Shown here: positions 43,605 through 52,976 of the stretch, piece after piece
Layout: every line of letters starts with the position of its first letter
Position numbering within the stretch: position 1 is the stretch's first letter
Assembly: GCF_900156575.1 (NCBI RefSeq)
Contig: NZ_FTNY01000006.1
Coordinates: 203,751 to 267,750, forward strand
DNA length: 64,000 nucleotides
Direction: 5' to 3'
Source: Chryseobacterium shigense
Lineage (GTDB): Bacteria > Bacteroidota > Bacteroidia > Flavobacteriales > Weeksellaceae
Position numbers and translations under genes: made by a program
Notes under the pieces: generated by a model
The model's input: only the letters and a program-made list of their open reading frames with translations
Told to the model about the DNA's origin: nothing
Database searches by the model: none

Positions 43605-43638
43605 TCAAAGGTTTCCTCAAGAGACCTTTGATTTTTTT
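43605..43638 (+). terminator. Terminator of the separate tRNA-Lys gene
   Basis: TCAAAGGTTT (43605-43614) pairs with AGACCTTTGA (43622-43631) with one G-T wobble, followed by seven T. A diverged copy of the terminator at 43325. Confidence 0.82.
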
Positions 43639-43663
43639 ATATACATAACACACATGGAAAACA

Positions 43664-43694
43664 AAAAACTCTGATGACAATGATCAGAGTTTTT
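43664..43694 (-). terminator. Bidirectional terminator after panC
   Basis: AAAAACTCTGAT (43664-43675) pairs perfectly with ATCAGAGTTTTT (43683-43694) across 7 nt. It lies 50 bp after the panC stop. Confidence 0.85.
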
Positions 43695-43744
43695 TATTTT
43701 TTAGCAGTGTGCAGTCGTATTTTTGTTGAACGGGTGTTTAAATA

Positions 43745-44593
43745 TCAATCCAAATGCAGATTGTCAATAAGTCTTACGCCATCTACCACCACCACGATGA
43801 ATGCTCTATAGCTTCTGTCTTTATAGAAGAAGTCGGTTTCTTTCAGTGTATCTTCATCAGCGATCAGAAAATATTCTAATTTCATTCCATGCTCATGATC
43901 AAAAATATCTTTTACTCTTTCTTTTATTTCAGGAATAGTGATGGTCCTGAACCAGTCATTTACCTTGTTTAAGGTTTGGAAAATTACTTTTGAGGTCTCT
44001 TTCCGATCTTCGTGAAGTCTTTGGTTTCTGGAGCTTAATGCAAGGCCGTTTTCTGCCCTATAAATGGAGACACCAATGATTTTTACAGGAAGATGCTTCT
44101 TTTCAACCATTTTTTTGATAATGGCAAGCTGTTGAAAATCTTTTTCACCAAAATAGGCATTGTCAGGATGGACCTGTCTGAAAAGCTCCTCTACTACAGT
44201 TCCAACTCCGTCAAAATGTCCGGGTCTAGATTTTCCTTCCATTTCATTTTCCAGTCCATCAAAGTCATACTGCTGACTTTCTGTTTTTTCAGGATAGATA
44301 TCAGCTACTTCAGGGATGTATACAGCATCGACCAGTCCTGAGTTTTTCAGAATAAGAATGTCTCTGTTGATATCTCTTGGATACTTTTCAAGATCTTCCG
44401 GATTGTTAAATTGAGTTGGATTTACAAAAATTGAAGAAATCACCAGGTCATTGTCTTTTCTGGCTTCTTCATACAGGGAAAGATGGCCCTTGTGGAGGGC
44501 TCCCATAGTGGGGGCGAAGCCTATCTTTTTACCCATTTCTTTCTGTCTTTCAATGAAATCCTGAAGAGTTTTCTTGTTCTTTATAACTTCCAT
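43745..44593 (-). CDS. panC: Pantoate--beta-alanine ligase
   Basis: A 282-residue pantothenate synthetase, joining pantoate and beta-alanine with ATP in pantothenate synthesis. Nucleotidylyltransferase motifs are clear: GFAPTMGALHKGHLSL (HxGH-type), VNPTQFNNPEDLEKYPR, GHFDGVGTVVEELF, YFGEKDFQQLAII and ALSSRNQRL (KMSKS-like). Length and order are normal. It is divergent from the glycogen-synthase-like gene with a 171-bp gap. Confidence 0.96.
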   Translation of the reverse strand: MEVIKNKKTLQDFIERQKEMGKKIGFAPTMGALHKGHLSLYEEARKDNDLVISSIFVNPTQFNNPEDLEKYPRDINRDILILKNSGLVDAVYIPEVADIYPEKTESQQYDFDGLENEMEGKSRPGHFDGVGTVVEELFRQVHPDNAYFGEKDFQQLAIIKKMVEKKHLPVKIIGVSIYRAENGLALSSRNQRLHEDRKETSKVIFQTLNKVNDWFRTITIPEIKERVKDIFDHEHGMKLEYFLIADEDTLKETDFFYKDRSYRAFIVVVVDGVRLIDNLHLD

Positions 44594-44717
44594 AGTTTAT
44601 TTTAATACTAATTCAAAAATACTAAAAATATAACATAATTATATGTGTTTTTAATAAATTCAAAATAGGAATTATCGTAAAATAATGTTAATTAAAATAA
44701 TGTTGAATGTTTTTTTG

Positions 44718-44725
44718 TAATTTTG
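44718..44725 (+). promoter_or_regulatory. Putative -7 element for glycogen-synthase-like gene
   Basis: TAATTTTG followed by CAC, 40 nt before the start at 44765, fits TAnnTTTG. The -33 element is not obvious. It may drive the operon through glmS. Confidence 0.5.
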
Positions 44726-44764
44726 CACATTAAAGCATTTTTACAAAAATATAGATAGAAATTT

Positions 44765-45535
44765 ATGCCGAATCAAAAAATACTGTACATTACTACAGAG
44801 ATGTATCCATATCAGGAAGATACTAATATGGCTGCAGTGGTAAACAAAATGGCACTTAAGATGCACAATGAAGGCAATGATGTAAGAGTTTTTATGCCAA
44901 GATTTGGACAAATAAGTGAAAGAAAATTCCAACTTCATGAAGTGATCCGTCTTTCGGGAATGAACATTATTATCAATGACCTGGATCAGCCCTTAATCAT
45001 TAAAGTGGCATCTCTTCCTGGAGAAAGGCTTCAGGTTTACTTTATTGATAACGAAGAATACTTCAAAAGAAAGCAGTACTATGTCGATGATGAAGGAAAT
45101 CCTTTTGATGACAACGACGAAAGAGCTATTTTCTTTGCAAGAGGGGTTATCGAAACCATTAAAAAACTAAACTGGGTTCCGGATGTGATCCACTTAAATG
45201 GATGGATGTCTTCTTTTGTTCCAATTTACCTTAAAACATATTACGAATCTGACACGTATTTCAAGGATGCCAAAATCGTTCTTTCCCTGTACAATGAGAA
45301 AGACGCTGACCTTGATAAAAACATCGCTGAAAAATTGACATTTGATAATATTTCAGGATTAAAAGCGTTAGATAATCCGACAATCAAAAATTTTGTTATT
45401 GAAAGTATGAATTACGTTGACATGGTCGTAAAAGGAGATGAGTTTCTGGATGAGGACCTGGATAAAGGGTTCAATGAAACAACAACTCCAAAGTCAGAAT
45501 ACGTAGACGTAGATTCTATAAACCAACTTTATTAA
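44765..45535 (+). CDS. Short glycogen-synthase-like protein (GT5 N-domain only)
   Basis: A 256-residue protein matching only the N-terminal Rossmann domain of glycogen synthase (GT5): KILYITTEMYPYQ, ALKMHNEGNDVRVFMPRFGQI, VYFIDNEEYFKRKQYY, DNDERAIFFARGVIETIKKL and PDVIHLNGWMSSFVPIYLK. The C-terminal domain is absent and the KTGGL nucleotide-sugar motif is replaced by E-D-T-N-M (residues 18-22), losing the Lys and both Gly. It is therefore unlikely to be a working glucan synthase. The gene ends 11 nt before the DUF4270 lipoprotein gene, a neighbourhood I recall from other Flavobacteria. It is not a random truncation because the ends are clean. Confidence 0.85.
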   Translation: MPNQKILYITTEMYPYQEDTNMAAVVNKMALKMHNEGNDVRVFMPRFGQISERKFQLHEVIRLSGMNIIINDLDQPLIIKVASLPGERLQVYFIDNEEYFKRKQYYVDDEGNPFDDNDERAIFFARGVIETIKKLNWVPDVIHLNGWMSSFVPIYLKTYYESDTYFKDAKIVLSLYNEKDADLDKNIAEKLTFDNISGLKALDNPTIKNFVIESMNYVDMVVKGDEFLDEDLDKGFNETTTPKSEYVDVDSINQLY

Positions 45536-45546
45536 ACACATTTTTA

Positions 45547-47157
45547 ATGACTCATACTGTTAAAAGGACTTTAGCCATACTTTTTATGGCTGTTTTTGGG
45601 AGTGCTCTTCTTTATAATTGCGAACCGGAAACGGATTCGCTGGGTGAGCAGCTTTTTATCGATGGTGCAGCGGAAGGCAATGTAGCTTCTTATGACCTTG
45701 TTGCATATAATGTTAATAATAATGATTCGATCAGAAGTGATGCTGGGAGACTTGTTAATATGATTAATACATCTGGGATCTCGACATCTTATGCTGTTCT
45801 TGGAGCTTTTTCTGAGGGACAGTTCGGGATGCAGAAAGCATCCTATCTTACCCAGTTAAGAATGAGCACTGATAATTTTAACTTCGGAACGACTCCAAAA
45901 GTGGATTCTGTAGTTTTAGTATTAAGACCCAATTCTATTGCTGATTCAGTAGTTACACGTCCTCTAAAAGACGAAAACTTATTGGTAGGAACTGAAACGG
46001 TACCTGTTTCCACAGAAATAAAGTCATATCCTACTAATTTTATTAATAAGTATGGTAAGACAAAACTAGGTCCGGGAGGATCACATACCCTAATGCATAT
46101 TAATGTAGATGAAATTACGACTTTCTTGGATAGTAATACAGATGCATTTAAATACTCCAACGTAGTTGTCAATACCGGAGAATCACTGGGGTCTGCTGTG
46201 TTCGATGGAAATGTAACTTCCAAAACTATTACAAAAAAGTCAGATAATTCAGCTTTGTTTACTTCAGATGCAGGGCTTAGAATCCGTTTGAACAAAGATT
46301 TTTTCCAAACAAAAATTCTTGATAAAAGCGGAAAGCCAGAGCTTATGGACGCGGCTAACTTTACAAGATACTTCAAAGGGATAAAGTTATCTGTAACTGA
46401 TACAGATGGTTATCTTTTACAGCTTCCTACAGAAACGATGGAGCTGATCATGTATTATACCAATGAGAAAAATGATAATGGTACAATCACGAGACCGCAG
46501 TCTACTTTCAAATTACTTCTTACCGGAGGTATTGGTAATGCACGTATAGGAAAGTATGAATATAACAGAACAAACTCTGCATGGGAAACGGCCAGGGAGT
46601 CTATCAACACCACTGACGGGGATGGCAAGCTTTATTTACAGGGAATGGGTGGACCCTCTATACGGGTGAAAATTCCTGATGAAACCATTACTAAACTTAA
46701 AGTGCTATATGATCAAGATAAAGCAGCTATTACAAGTGCTAGGATCAGAATCTTTACGGACGCAGCAACATGGAGTAATAACTATAGAAGGCAAAACAAT
46801 AATTTCAATCTTGTCCCTTTGACAAAAAACGAAAAAACGGGATTGCTTGAACCATCAGGTTTTACTTCTGACCTTACGGCTGGCTTTGGCATGATGAAAT
46901 CATATGACTTGGATAAAAATCCTTCTTATTATGATTTTGTTGTTACGAAAACGGTGAAAGATATTGTAGAAGGCGGTAAAGACAATAACTTATTGCTTTT
47001 AAGTATGGGAGATTTTATTCTAACTACAACAGGTACTTATGGGGGGTATAAATTCACCTCAAGATCTTTCGCAACAGAAAGAGCGGTTTTTGTTGGATCG
47101 GATAAAAATAATGCCAACAGAATTCAGTTAAAAATTATTTACGGTACAAAAAAATAA
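45547..47157 (+). CDS. DUF4270 domain lipoprotein
   Basis: A 536-residue lipoprotein: hydrophobic signal ending ALLYNC, lipidated Cys at about 26. The mature protein is long and strand-rich with the DUF4270 marks LLVGTETVPVSTEI, LRIRLNKDFFQTKIL, YFKGIKLSV and NRIQLKIIYG at the end. Such proteins are Bacteroidota outer-membrane or surface lipoproteins of unknown role. It lies between the short GT5 protein and glmS, with gaps of 11 and 19 nt, so the three genes form one operon. The neighbourhood suggests a cell-wall or surface-polysaccharide role, as inference only. Confidence 0.87.
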   Translation: MTHTVKRTLAILFMAVFGSALLYNCEPETDSLGEQLFIDGAAEGNVASYDLVAYNVNNNDSIRSDAGRLVNMINTSGISTSYAVLGAFSEGQFGMQKASYLTQLRMSTDNFNFGTTPKVDSVVLVLRPNSIADSVVTRPLKDENLLVGTETVPVSTEIKSYPTNFINKYGKTKLGPGGSHTLMHINVDEITTFLDSNTDAFKYSNVVVNTGESLGSAVFDGNVTSKTITKKSDNSALFTSDAGLRIRLNKDFFQTKILDKSGKPELMDAANFTRYFKGIKLSVTDTDGYLLQLPTETMELIMYYTNEKNDNGTITRPQSTFKLLLTGGIGNARIGKYEYNRTNSAWETARESINTTDGDGKLYLQGMGGPSIRVKIPDETITKLKVLYDQDKAAITSARIRIFTDAATWSNNYRRQNNNFNLVPLTKNEKTGLLEPSGFTSDLTAGFGMMKSYDLDKNPSYYDFVVTKTVKDIVEGGKDNNLLLLSMGDFILTTTGTYGGYKFTSRSFATERAVFVGSDKNNANRIQLKIIYGTKK

Positions 47158-47176
47158 AAAAAACACTAGAAAAAAT

Positions 47177-49030
47177 ATGTGCGGAATTGTAGGATATACA
47201 GGATTTCAGGATGCGTATGATATTGTTATCAACGGTCTTAGAAGATTAGAATATAGAGGGTATGACAGTGCTGGAATTGTTTTAGAAGGCTCAAATAAAA
47301 AATTTGAAGTAGAAAAAACAAAAGGCAAGGTAGATGATTTGGTTAGTATTTCAGAACAGTTGAAAGGAACTGCCAAAATAGGAATGGGACATACCAGATG
47401 GGCGACACATGGCGTGCCAAGTGATAGAAACTCACACCCGCATTTATCAAATAATGGAAAAATAGCAGTTGTACATAACGGTATTATAGAAAACTATGAT
47501 ACTATTAAAACAATGCTTACAGAAAAAGGATTTACTTTTAAATCGGAAACCGATACAGAAGTACTGGTGAATCTTATCCAGTATTTTATAGATTTAAAAT
47601 CGGATACAGATTTCCCTACAGCAGTAAGATATGCTTTGAATGAAGTATATGGAGCTTATGCTATTACAGTACTTCACGAAGATTATCCTGGAGTTTTGGT
47701 TGTAGCAAGATTAGGGTCTCCACTGGCTATCGGAATTGGCGATAAAGAATACTTTATTGCTTCTGATGCCTCTCCTTTTGTAGAATTTACAAAAGAGGCA
47801 ATTTATCTTGAAGAAGGACACATGGCTACTATTTCGTTGGAAAATGGGGTAGATATCAGAACTATTAATGATAATTCTAAGATTGAACCTGAAATTCAGG
47901 AGCTTAAGCTAAGCTTAGAGCAGATAGAAAAAGGGGGTTATGAGCATTTCATGCTTAAAGAAATCTTCGAACAGCCTAAATCTATACATGATACGATGAG
48001 AGGAAGACTTCTTGTAGATGAGGGCATTATAAAAATGGCAGGGATCTGGGATCATTTAGAGAGATTCAAGAATGCAAACAGAATCATCATCATTGCTTGT
48101 GGTACTTCATGGCATGCGGGTCTTATCGGAGAATACCTTATTGAAGAATATGCAAGAATACCTGTAGAGGTAGAATATGCATCAGAATTCAGATATAGAA
48201 ATCCGATTATTACGGATAAAGACGTTGTTATTGCTATTTCCCAATCCGGAGAAACAGCAGATACAATGGCTGCATTGAAGCTGGCAAAAGAAAAAGGTGC
48301 ATTTATATATGGTATATGTAACGTAGTAGATTCTTCTATTGCACGAATTACAGACGCAGGTTCGTATACCCATGCAGGTCCGGAGATTGGGGTAGCTTCT
48401 ACTAAAGCATTTACTGCACAGCTTACCATTCTTACTTTGATAGCATTTAAATTAGGGAAACATAACGGTAACCTTGGAAATGCTGAATTCATGAGCTTAA
48501 TTGCCGAATTGGATGCTATTCCTAAAAAGATAGAAGAAGTTTTAAGTACGACTCACGAGCTGACTCAAAATATCGCCAAAGATTTTATAAACACTACCAA
48601 TTTCCTTTATTTAGGAAGAGGATACAATTATCCTGCGGCATTGGAAGGGGCATTAAAACTGAAAGAGATCTCTTATATTCATGCAGAAGGATATCCGGCA
48701 GCAGAAATGAAACACGGACCTATTGCCCTTATTGACGAGAATATGCCTATTGTTATCATTGCTCCTAAAAAAGGACACTATGACAAGATTGTGAGTAATG
48801 TTCAGGAAATTAAGGCAAGAAAAGGAAAGGTTATTGCGGTGGTTAATAAAGGAGATAAGCAGGTAAGTGCAATGGCAGATTATGTTATTGAAATTCCTGA
48901 GACTTCAGAATGTTTCTCACCCATTGTAGCATCGGTGCCTTTACAGCTATTGGCTTACTACATTGCTGTATACCGAGGAGCGAATGTTGATCAGCCAAGA
49001 AACCTTGCAAAATCCGTAACTGTAGAATAA
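47177..49030 (+). CDS. glmS: Glutamine--fructose-6-phosphate aminotransferase
   Basis: A 617-residue GlmS. It makes glucosamine-6-phosphate from fructose-6-phosphate and glutamine, the first step of UDP-GlcNAc synthesis for peptidoglycan and LPS. The N-terminal glutaminase starts MCGIVGYTG, with C2 as nucleophile, and has MGHTRWATHG and HNGIIENY. Two SIS domains follow (about 290-430 and 460-600) with ACGTSWHAGL, SQSGETADTMAAL, GPEIGVASTKAFT and AEMKHGPIALI. It ends PRNLAKSVTVE as usual. No glmS ribozyme is expected or seen in the 19-nt gap upstream. Confidence 0.97.
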   Translation: MCGIVGYTGFQDAYDIVINGLRRLEYRGYDSAGIVLEGSNKKFEVEKTKGKVDDLVSISEQLKGTAKIGMGHTRWATHGVPSDRNSHPHLSNNGKIAVVHNGIIENYDTIKTMLTEKGFTFKSETDTEVLVNLIQYFIDLKSDTDFPTAVRYALNEVYGAYAITVLHEDYPGVLVVARLGSPLAIGIGDKEYFIASDASPFVEFTKEAIYLEEGHMATISLENGVDIRTINDNSKIEPEIQELKLSLEQIEKGGYEHFMLKEIFEQPKSIHDTMRGRLLVDEGIIKMAGIWDHLERFKNANRIIIIACGTSWHAGLIGEYLIEEYARIPVEVEYASEFRYRNPIITDKDVVIAISQSGETADTMAALKLAKEKGAFIYGICNVVDSSIARITDAGSYTHAGPEIGVASTKAFTAQLTILTLIAFKLGKHNGNLGNAEFMSLIAELDAIPKKIEEVLSTTHELTQNIAKDFINTTNFLYLGRGYNYPAALEGALKLKEISYIHAEGYPAAEMKHGPIALIDENMPIVIIAPKKGHYDKIVSNVQEIKARKGKVIAVVNKGDKQVSAMADYVIEIPETSECFSPIVASVPLQLLAYYIAVYRGANVDQPRNLAKSVTVE

Positions 49031-49138
49031 AAAGTAGTTGTAAATAAAATAAATTTAGATTTCTTCCGTTATTTCAAAAAAAATCTTAAAAGTTTCTTAA
49101 AAAAATTATATATTTACGGCTTAATTATAAAAATTAAC

Positions 49139-50560
49139 ATGAAAAGGATATTTCTTTTATTATTGTCTGCGTCGGTAGCATCAGTATCTTGTTCAGGTGG
49201 TGGCAGTTCTTCTGTAGGGAAGCCTGGAACGAAAGGAGAATTGATACCAAGAGAAAAAACGAAATCATTTGTTGCGGAAAGACCATTCGGAATGGTGGCT
49301 ATTCCAGCAGGTTCATTTGTTGCTGGTTTGGCAGATCAAGACCCAACAAATACGCCGGAAAAAGCAACATTGAAAACCGTTACGGTCTCTTCTTTCTTCA
49401 TGGATGAAGCAGAAACTACCAACGCTGAGTACAGGGTATTTATCAATTATGTAAGAGATTCCATTGCGAGAACTCTATTAGCTGAAGCCGCTGGGGAAGG
49501 CGGTGAAGAAGGCGGACGTAAAGGAGCAAGCATAGGTGACTATGCATACCTTGCTAAAAAAGAAGAAAATTTAACACCTTATCAGGAATATTTAGAAGGT
49601 CAGGGAGGAAGAGAAGACGGAGCGTATGATGCAAGTAAGAAATTAGACTGGAAAATTCCTTTACATTGGAGCACTGGAAAGTACCCTGATGTAGAATATG
49701 CAGAGGTTCTTGAGTCTATGTATCTGCCTGCTTCTTCTAGAATCGGAAACGAAAGAATTTTAGACGTAAGTAAACTAAAATACAACTATCAGTGGGGAGA
49801 TATGGATGCCGCATTGGCTGACAACGAAAGAGGTGCTAACTACCTTAAGAGTTCAAGCATTGCGATCTATCCTGATACAACGGTTTGGGTAAATGATTTC
49901 CATTTTACGTATAACGAACCTTTGTTTGAACAGTATTTCTGGCACAAAGCCTACAAAGATTATCCTGTAGTAGGGGTAACCTGGGATCAGGCGAGAGCTT
50001 ACTGTAACTTCAGATCTAAACTGAAAACAGACTACAACGAAAGCTTAAAAAGAAAAAAACAAAGACCATTGATATTCCGTCTGCCTACAGAAATCGAGTG
50101 GGAATATGCTGCAAAAGGCGGAATGCAAAATGCTACTTACCCTTGGGGTGGTCCATATTTAATGGATGACAGAGGTTGCTACCTGGCCAACTTCAAACCG
50201 AAGAGAGGTAATTACATGGAAGACGAGAAAAAAGGTACTTATACATATACAGCTCCAGTAAAGAAATTTAAGAAAAATGGATTTGGGTTATTTGATATGG
50301 CTGGAAACGTTTCTGAATGGACAGAATCTGCGTATAACAACTCTTCTTATGGGTTCTCCTCTACGTTAAATCCTTCTACTAAAGATAAAAAGGATACGAA
50401 GAGATCTGTAAGAGGTGGTTCTTGGAAAGATATAGGATATGCCCTGATGACAGGTGCTAGAGATTGGGAAAGAAAAGATTCTGCAAGAAGCTATATCGGA
50501 TTCAGAACTGTACAGGATATTCCTGAAGCAGCAGTGAAGCCAAGAAGAGTTAACAGATAA
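49139..50560 (+). CDS. gldK: T9SS/gliding lipoprotein GldK
   Basis: A 473-residue lipoprotein (signal ending VASVSC, Cys18) with a formylglycine-generating-enzyme (SUMF1/FGE-like) domain: FGMVAIPAGSFVAG, FFMDEAETTNAEYRVFI, GVTWDQARAYCNFRSKL, LPTEIEWEYAAKGG and GFGLFDMAGNVSEWTE, ending RSYIGFRTV. With GldN (PorK/N) it forms the periplasmic ring of the type IX secretion system attached to the outer membrane. It is the first gene of the gldKLMN operon, with the usual order and small gaps. Confidence 0.96.
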   Translation: MKRIFLLLLSASVASVSCSGGGSSSVGKPGTKGELIPREKTKSFVAERPFGMVAIPAGSFVAGLADQDPTNTPEKATLKTVTVSSFFMDEAETTNAEYRVFINYVRDSIARTLLAEAAGEGGEEGGRKGASIGDYAYLAKKEENLTPYQEYLEGQGGREDGAYDASKKLDWKIPLHWSTGKYPDVEYAEVLESMYLPASSRIGNERILDVSKLKYNYQWGDMDAALADNERGANYLKSSSIAIYPDTTVWVNDFHFTYNEPLFEQYFWHKAYKDYPVVGVTWDQARAYCNFRSKLKTDYNESLKRKKQRPLIFRLPTEIEWEYAAKGGMQNATYPWGGPYLMDDRGCYLANFKPKRGNYMEDEKKGTYTYTAPVKKFKKNGFGLFDMAGNVSEWTESAYNNSSYGFSSTLNPSTKDKKDTKRSVRGGSWKDIGYALMTGARDWERKDSARSYIGFRTVQDIPEAAVKPRRVNR

Positions 50561-50616
50561 TTAACCAGACAATTATTTTCAATAACAATTTTATTTAACA
50601 AAAAAACTAACTTAAT

Positions 50617-51309
50617 ATGTTTAAGACTAAAGATGCTTGGATGAATTTCTTTTATTCATTCGGTGCTGCAATTGTAATTCTTGGAGCTTGGCTTAAAATT
50701 ACTCACATTACCTTGGGACCAATTAATGGTAATATCGCTCTTACTGTGGGACTTATTACCGAGGCTATTATCTTTATTATTTTCGCATTTGACCCTCCAA
50801 AATCAGAAGAATCTTATGCATGGGAGAATGTTTATCCTGAATTATTAGATAAACATGCACACCCAAACCCTTTACATTCTAATGTGTCATCTAAAAACAA
50901 TGCACAACAGTTTGCAGAATTAGAAAATTCTCTTTCAAATAAATTAGACAAAATGCTTCAGGATGCAAAACTGGATGTTCAGTTGTTTGACAGACTAAGA
51001 ACAGGTATCGACAAGTTCTCTAGTTCTGTTGATCAGATCAATCAGACTGTTGACGTATCAGCTTCTACTCATAAATATAATGAACAGCTTAACAAAGCAG
51101 CTCAGCATATGGAAAGTATGAATGCTTTATATACAATGCAGCTTGAAAGTGGTAAAAGACAATCTGAATTTGCCAACAAATATGTAGCAGATATGCAGAA
51201 ATCTGCAGAGCAATCTGAAAAATTCAACCAAGAGTTACAAGGTTTAACAACTAATCTTAACAGCTTAAATAGAGTTTATGGTGGTATGCTTACTGCTATG
51301 AAGTCTTAA
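50617..51309 (+). CDS. gldL: T9SS motor protein GldL
   Basis: A 230-residue inner-membrane protein. Two N-terminal membrane segments (about 11-30 and 38-57) are followed by a long cytoplasmic coiled-coil region. The intramembrane residues K27, H30 and E49, which are linked to proton-driven rotation in Flavobacterium GldL, are all present. GldL pentamers surround a GldM dimer and form the rotary motor of the T9SS and gliding apparatus. It lies 56 nt after gldK. Confidence 0.96.
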   Translation: MFKTKDAWMNFFYSFGAAIVILGAWLKITHITLGPINGNIALTVGLITEAIIFIIFAFDPPKSEESYAWENVYPELLDKHAHPNPLHSNVSSKNNAQQFAELENSLSNKLDKMLQDAKLDVQLFDRLRTGIDKFSSSVDQINQTVDVSASTHKYNEQLNKAAQHMESMNALYTMQLESGKRQSEFANKYVADMQKSAEQSEKFNQELQGLTTNLNSLNRVYGGMLTAMKS

Positions 51310-51363
51310 TTTCCTAACCATTTCTAAATTTAACTACTTAATCAAAAACTAAAAGAAAAGAGA

Positions 51364-52956
51364 ATGGCACAAGGAAAACAGACACCTCGTCAGAAGATGA
51401 TCAACCTAATGTATCTGGTGTTCATCGCTATGATGGCCCTTAATATTGATGCAGAAATCATCAGATCATACTACGACTCTACCAGAGCATTGAATGAAAC
51501 AAGAACTTTAACAGAGAATAAGAACGAAAAGATTTTCGAAAAAACGCTTGAGGCTAAAGCACAGCAGGTTCCAGATACCTATGCTCAACCTTGGGGACAG
51601 TATAAAGTTTTAAAAGGTAAAATTGATGCTTTAGTTGCTTCGGCTCAAGGCATTAAGGATAACCTTAAAAAGACTTCTGATTTTCATGATAAAGACCCTA
51701 AAACAGGAAAAGATATTGATGTAAGCGAAAATTTTGCAGCGCTTAACAATAACGAGGCGACTACAGATTATTTCTTTAAAGAAGGAGAAGAAAATACACC
51801 TTCAAAAGGCGCTTTAGACTTAAAAGCTAAAATTGATGATGTAAGAAATTATATCAATGCTACTTTTGGGAATAATGCACAGTTGAAAGATTTAGTAGAC
51901 AGAGCAAACAAGTCTTTGATTGCTGAATATCCAAAAGGAAAATCTCCGAACGATAAGACCTGGTTTCAGAACAAGTTCTATCATCAGCCGTTAATCGCGG
52001 CGATCTCAAATCTTGAGATCATTCAGAATGATGCAAGAAACGTTCAATCTGATGCATTGGCACTATTACTTCAGGAGAAAGTGGATGCTAATATCAAATT
52101 CTCAAGCTACGAGCCTATCGTTTCTGGTCCGGTAGATATCCAGGCAGGAAAACAGGCTGAAGTAAAAGTAATGTTAGGTACGTATTCTACCAGCAACAAA
52201 ATTGGTATTTCAGGTGTAGGTAAAGTGGAAAATGGAAAAGGGATTATCTCTATTTCAGGTTCAGGGATCGGAGAACATAAACTTGGAGGAACCATTACTT
52301 TAACGGATGCTTCAGGAAAACCTCAAAGTTTCCCATGGACGCATACTTATAACGTCATTGCAGGACCAAGAGAAGTAAAACTTGAAAAAGGATTATTACT
52401 TTCTGCTGATAAAATGAATGTGATGTATAGAGGACTTGAGAACCCTGTTTCAGGATCCATCTTAGGTGCTGATAATTCTAAACTTTCATTATCTGCTCCT
52501 GGAGCTTCTGTGAAGAGCCTGGGTGGTGGTAAGTGGAGTGTGAAACCTACCTCAGGAAATACAGTTAAGCTTACATTATCAGGAATAGATCCTTACGGAA
52601 AATCTGTATCTCAGGTATTTGAATATAGAATTAAGAATGTACCGCCGCCACAAGGTCAGATCAGAGGACAAAGTATGGTCTCTATGCCGGCAACATCTAT
52701 TCAGAATCAGACAGTACAAGCAGCTATACCTGATTTTGACTTCCCAGTTTCGTTTACTGTAACTCAGTTTATGGTAAGAGTACCGGGAAGAGCAGCACTA
52801 CTAGTTCATGGAAGTTCATTAAATGATGCCGCTGGATTGGTGAAGAATCTTAGATCAGGAGACGTAGTTTCCATCTTTGATATCAAAGTTACTGCTCAAG
52901 GTCTGGACGGTCAGGTAATTAAAAATATTACTCCTATAATCATTAATATTCCATAG
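51364..52956 (+). CDS. gldM: T9SS motor protein GldM
   Basis: A 530-residue protein with one N-terminal membrane helix (MINLMYLVFIAMMALN, about 12-28) that starts with the typical KQTPRQKMINLMYLV. The large periplasmic part forms domains D1-D4 that reach toward the GldKN ring. It transmits the rotation of the GldL-GldM motor across the periplasm. Two conserved segments (SGISGVG..., KNVPPPQG) are visible. The length is normal and the gene follows gldL with a 54-nt gap. Confidence 0.96.
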   Translation: MAQGKQTPRQKMINLMYLVFIAMMALNIDAEIIRSYYDSTRALNETRTLTENKNEKIFEKTLEAKAQQVPDTYAQPWGQYKVLKGKIDALVASAQGIKDNLKKTSDFHDKDPKTGKDIDVSENFAALNNNEATTDYFFKEGEENTPSKGALDLKAKIDDVRNYINATFGNNAQLKDLVDRANKSLIAEYPKGKSPNDKTWFQNKFYHQPLIAAISNLEIIQNDARNVQSDALALLLQEKVDANIKFSSYEPIVSGPVDIQAGKQAEVKVMLGTYSTSNKIGISGVGKVENGKGIISISGSGIGEHKLGGTITLTDASGKPQSFPWTHTYNVIAGPREVKLEKGLLLSADKMNVMYRGLENPVSGSILGADNSKLSLSAPGASVKSLGGGKWSVKPTSGNTVKLTLSGIDPYGKSVSQVFEYRIKNVPPPQGQIRGQSMVSMPATSIQNQTVQAAIPDFDFPVSFTVTQFMVRVPGRAALLVHGSSLNDAAGLVKNLRSGDVVSIFDIKVTAQGLDGQVIKNITPIIINIP

Positions 52957-52976
52957 GACTAAAATTGTAATTTATT

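Noticed and set aside
42949..43638. Direct repeats at about 280 nt as a CRISPR or mobile element
   Set aside because: The repeated blocks are identical tRNA-Lys genes with their promoters and terminators, not spacers.
44765..45535. Truncated pseudogene of glycogen synthase
   Set aside because: The frame is intact, the codons are clean, it ends 11 nt before a conserved neighbour, and no C-domain debris follows, so it looks like a maintained short protein.
47158..47176. glmS ribozyme upstream of glmS
   Set aside because: Only 19 nt separate the genes, far too short; the ribozyme is not expected in this lineage.
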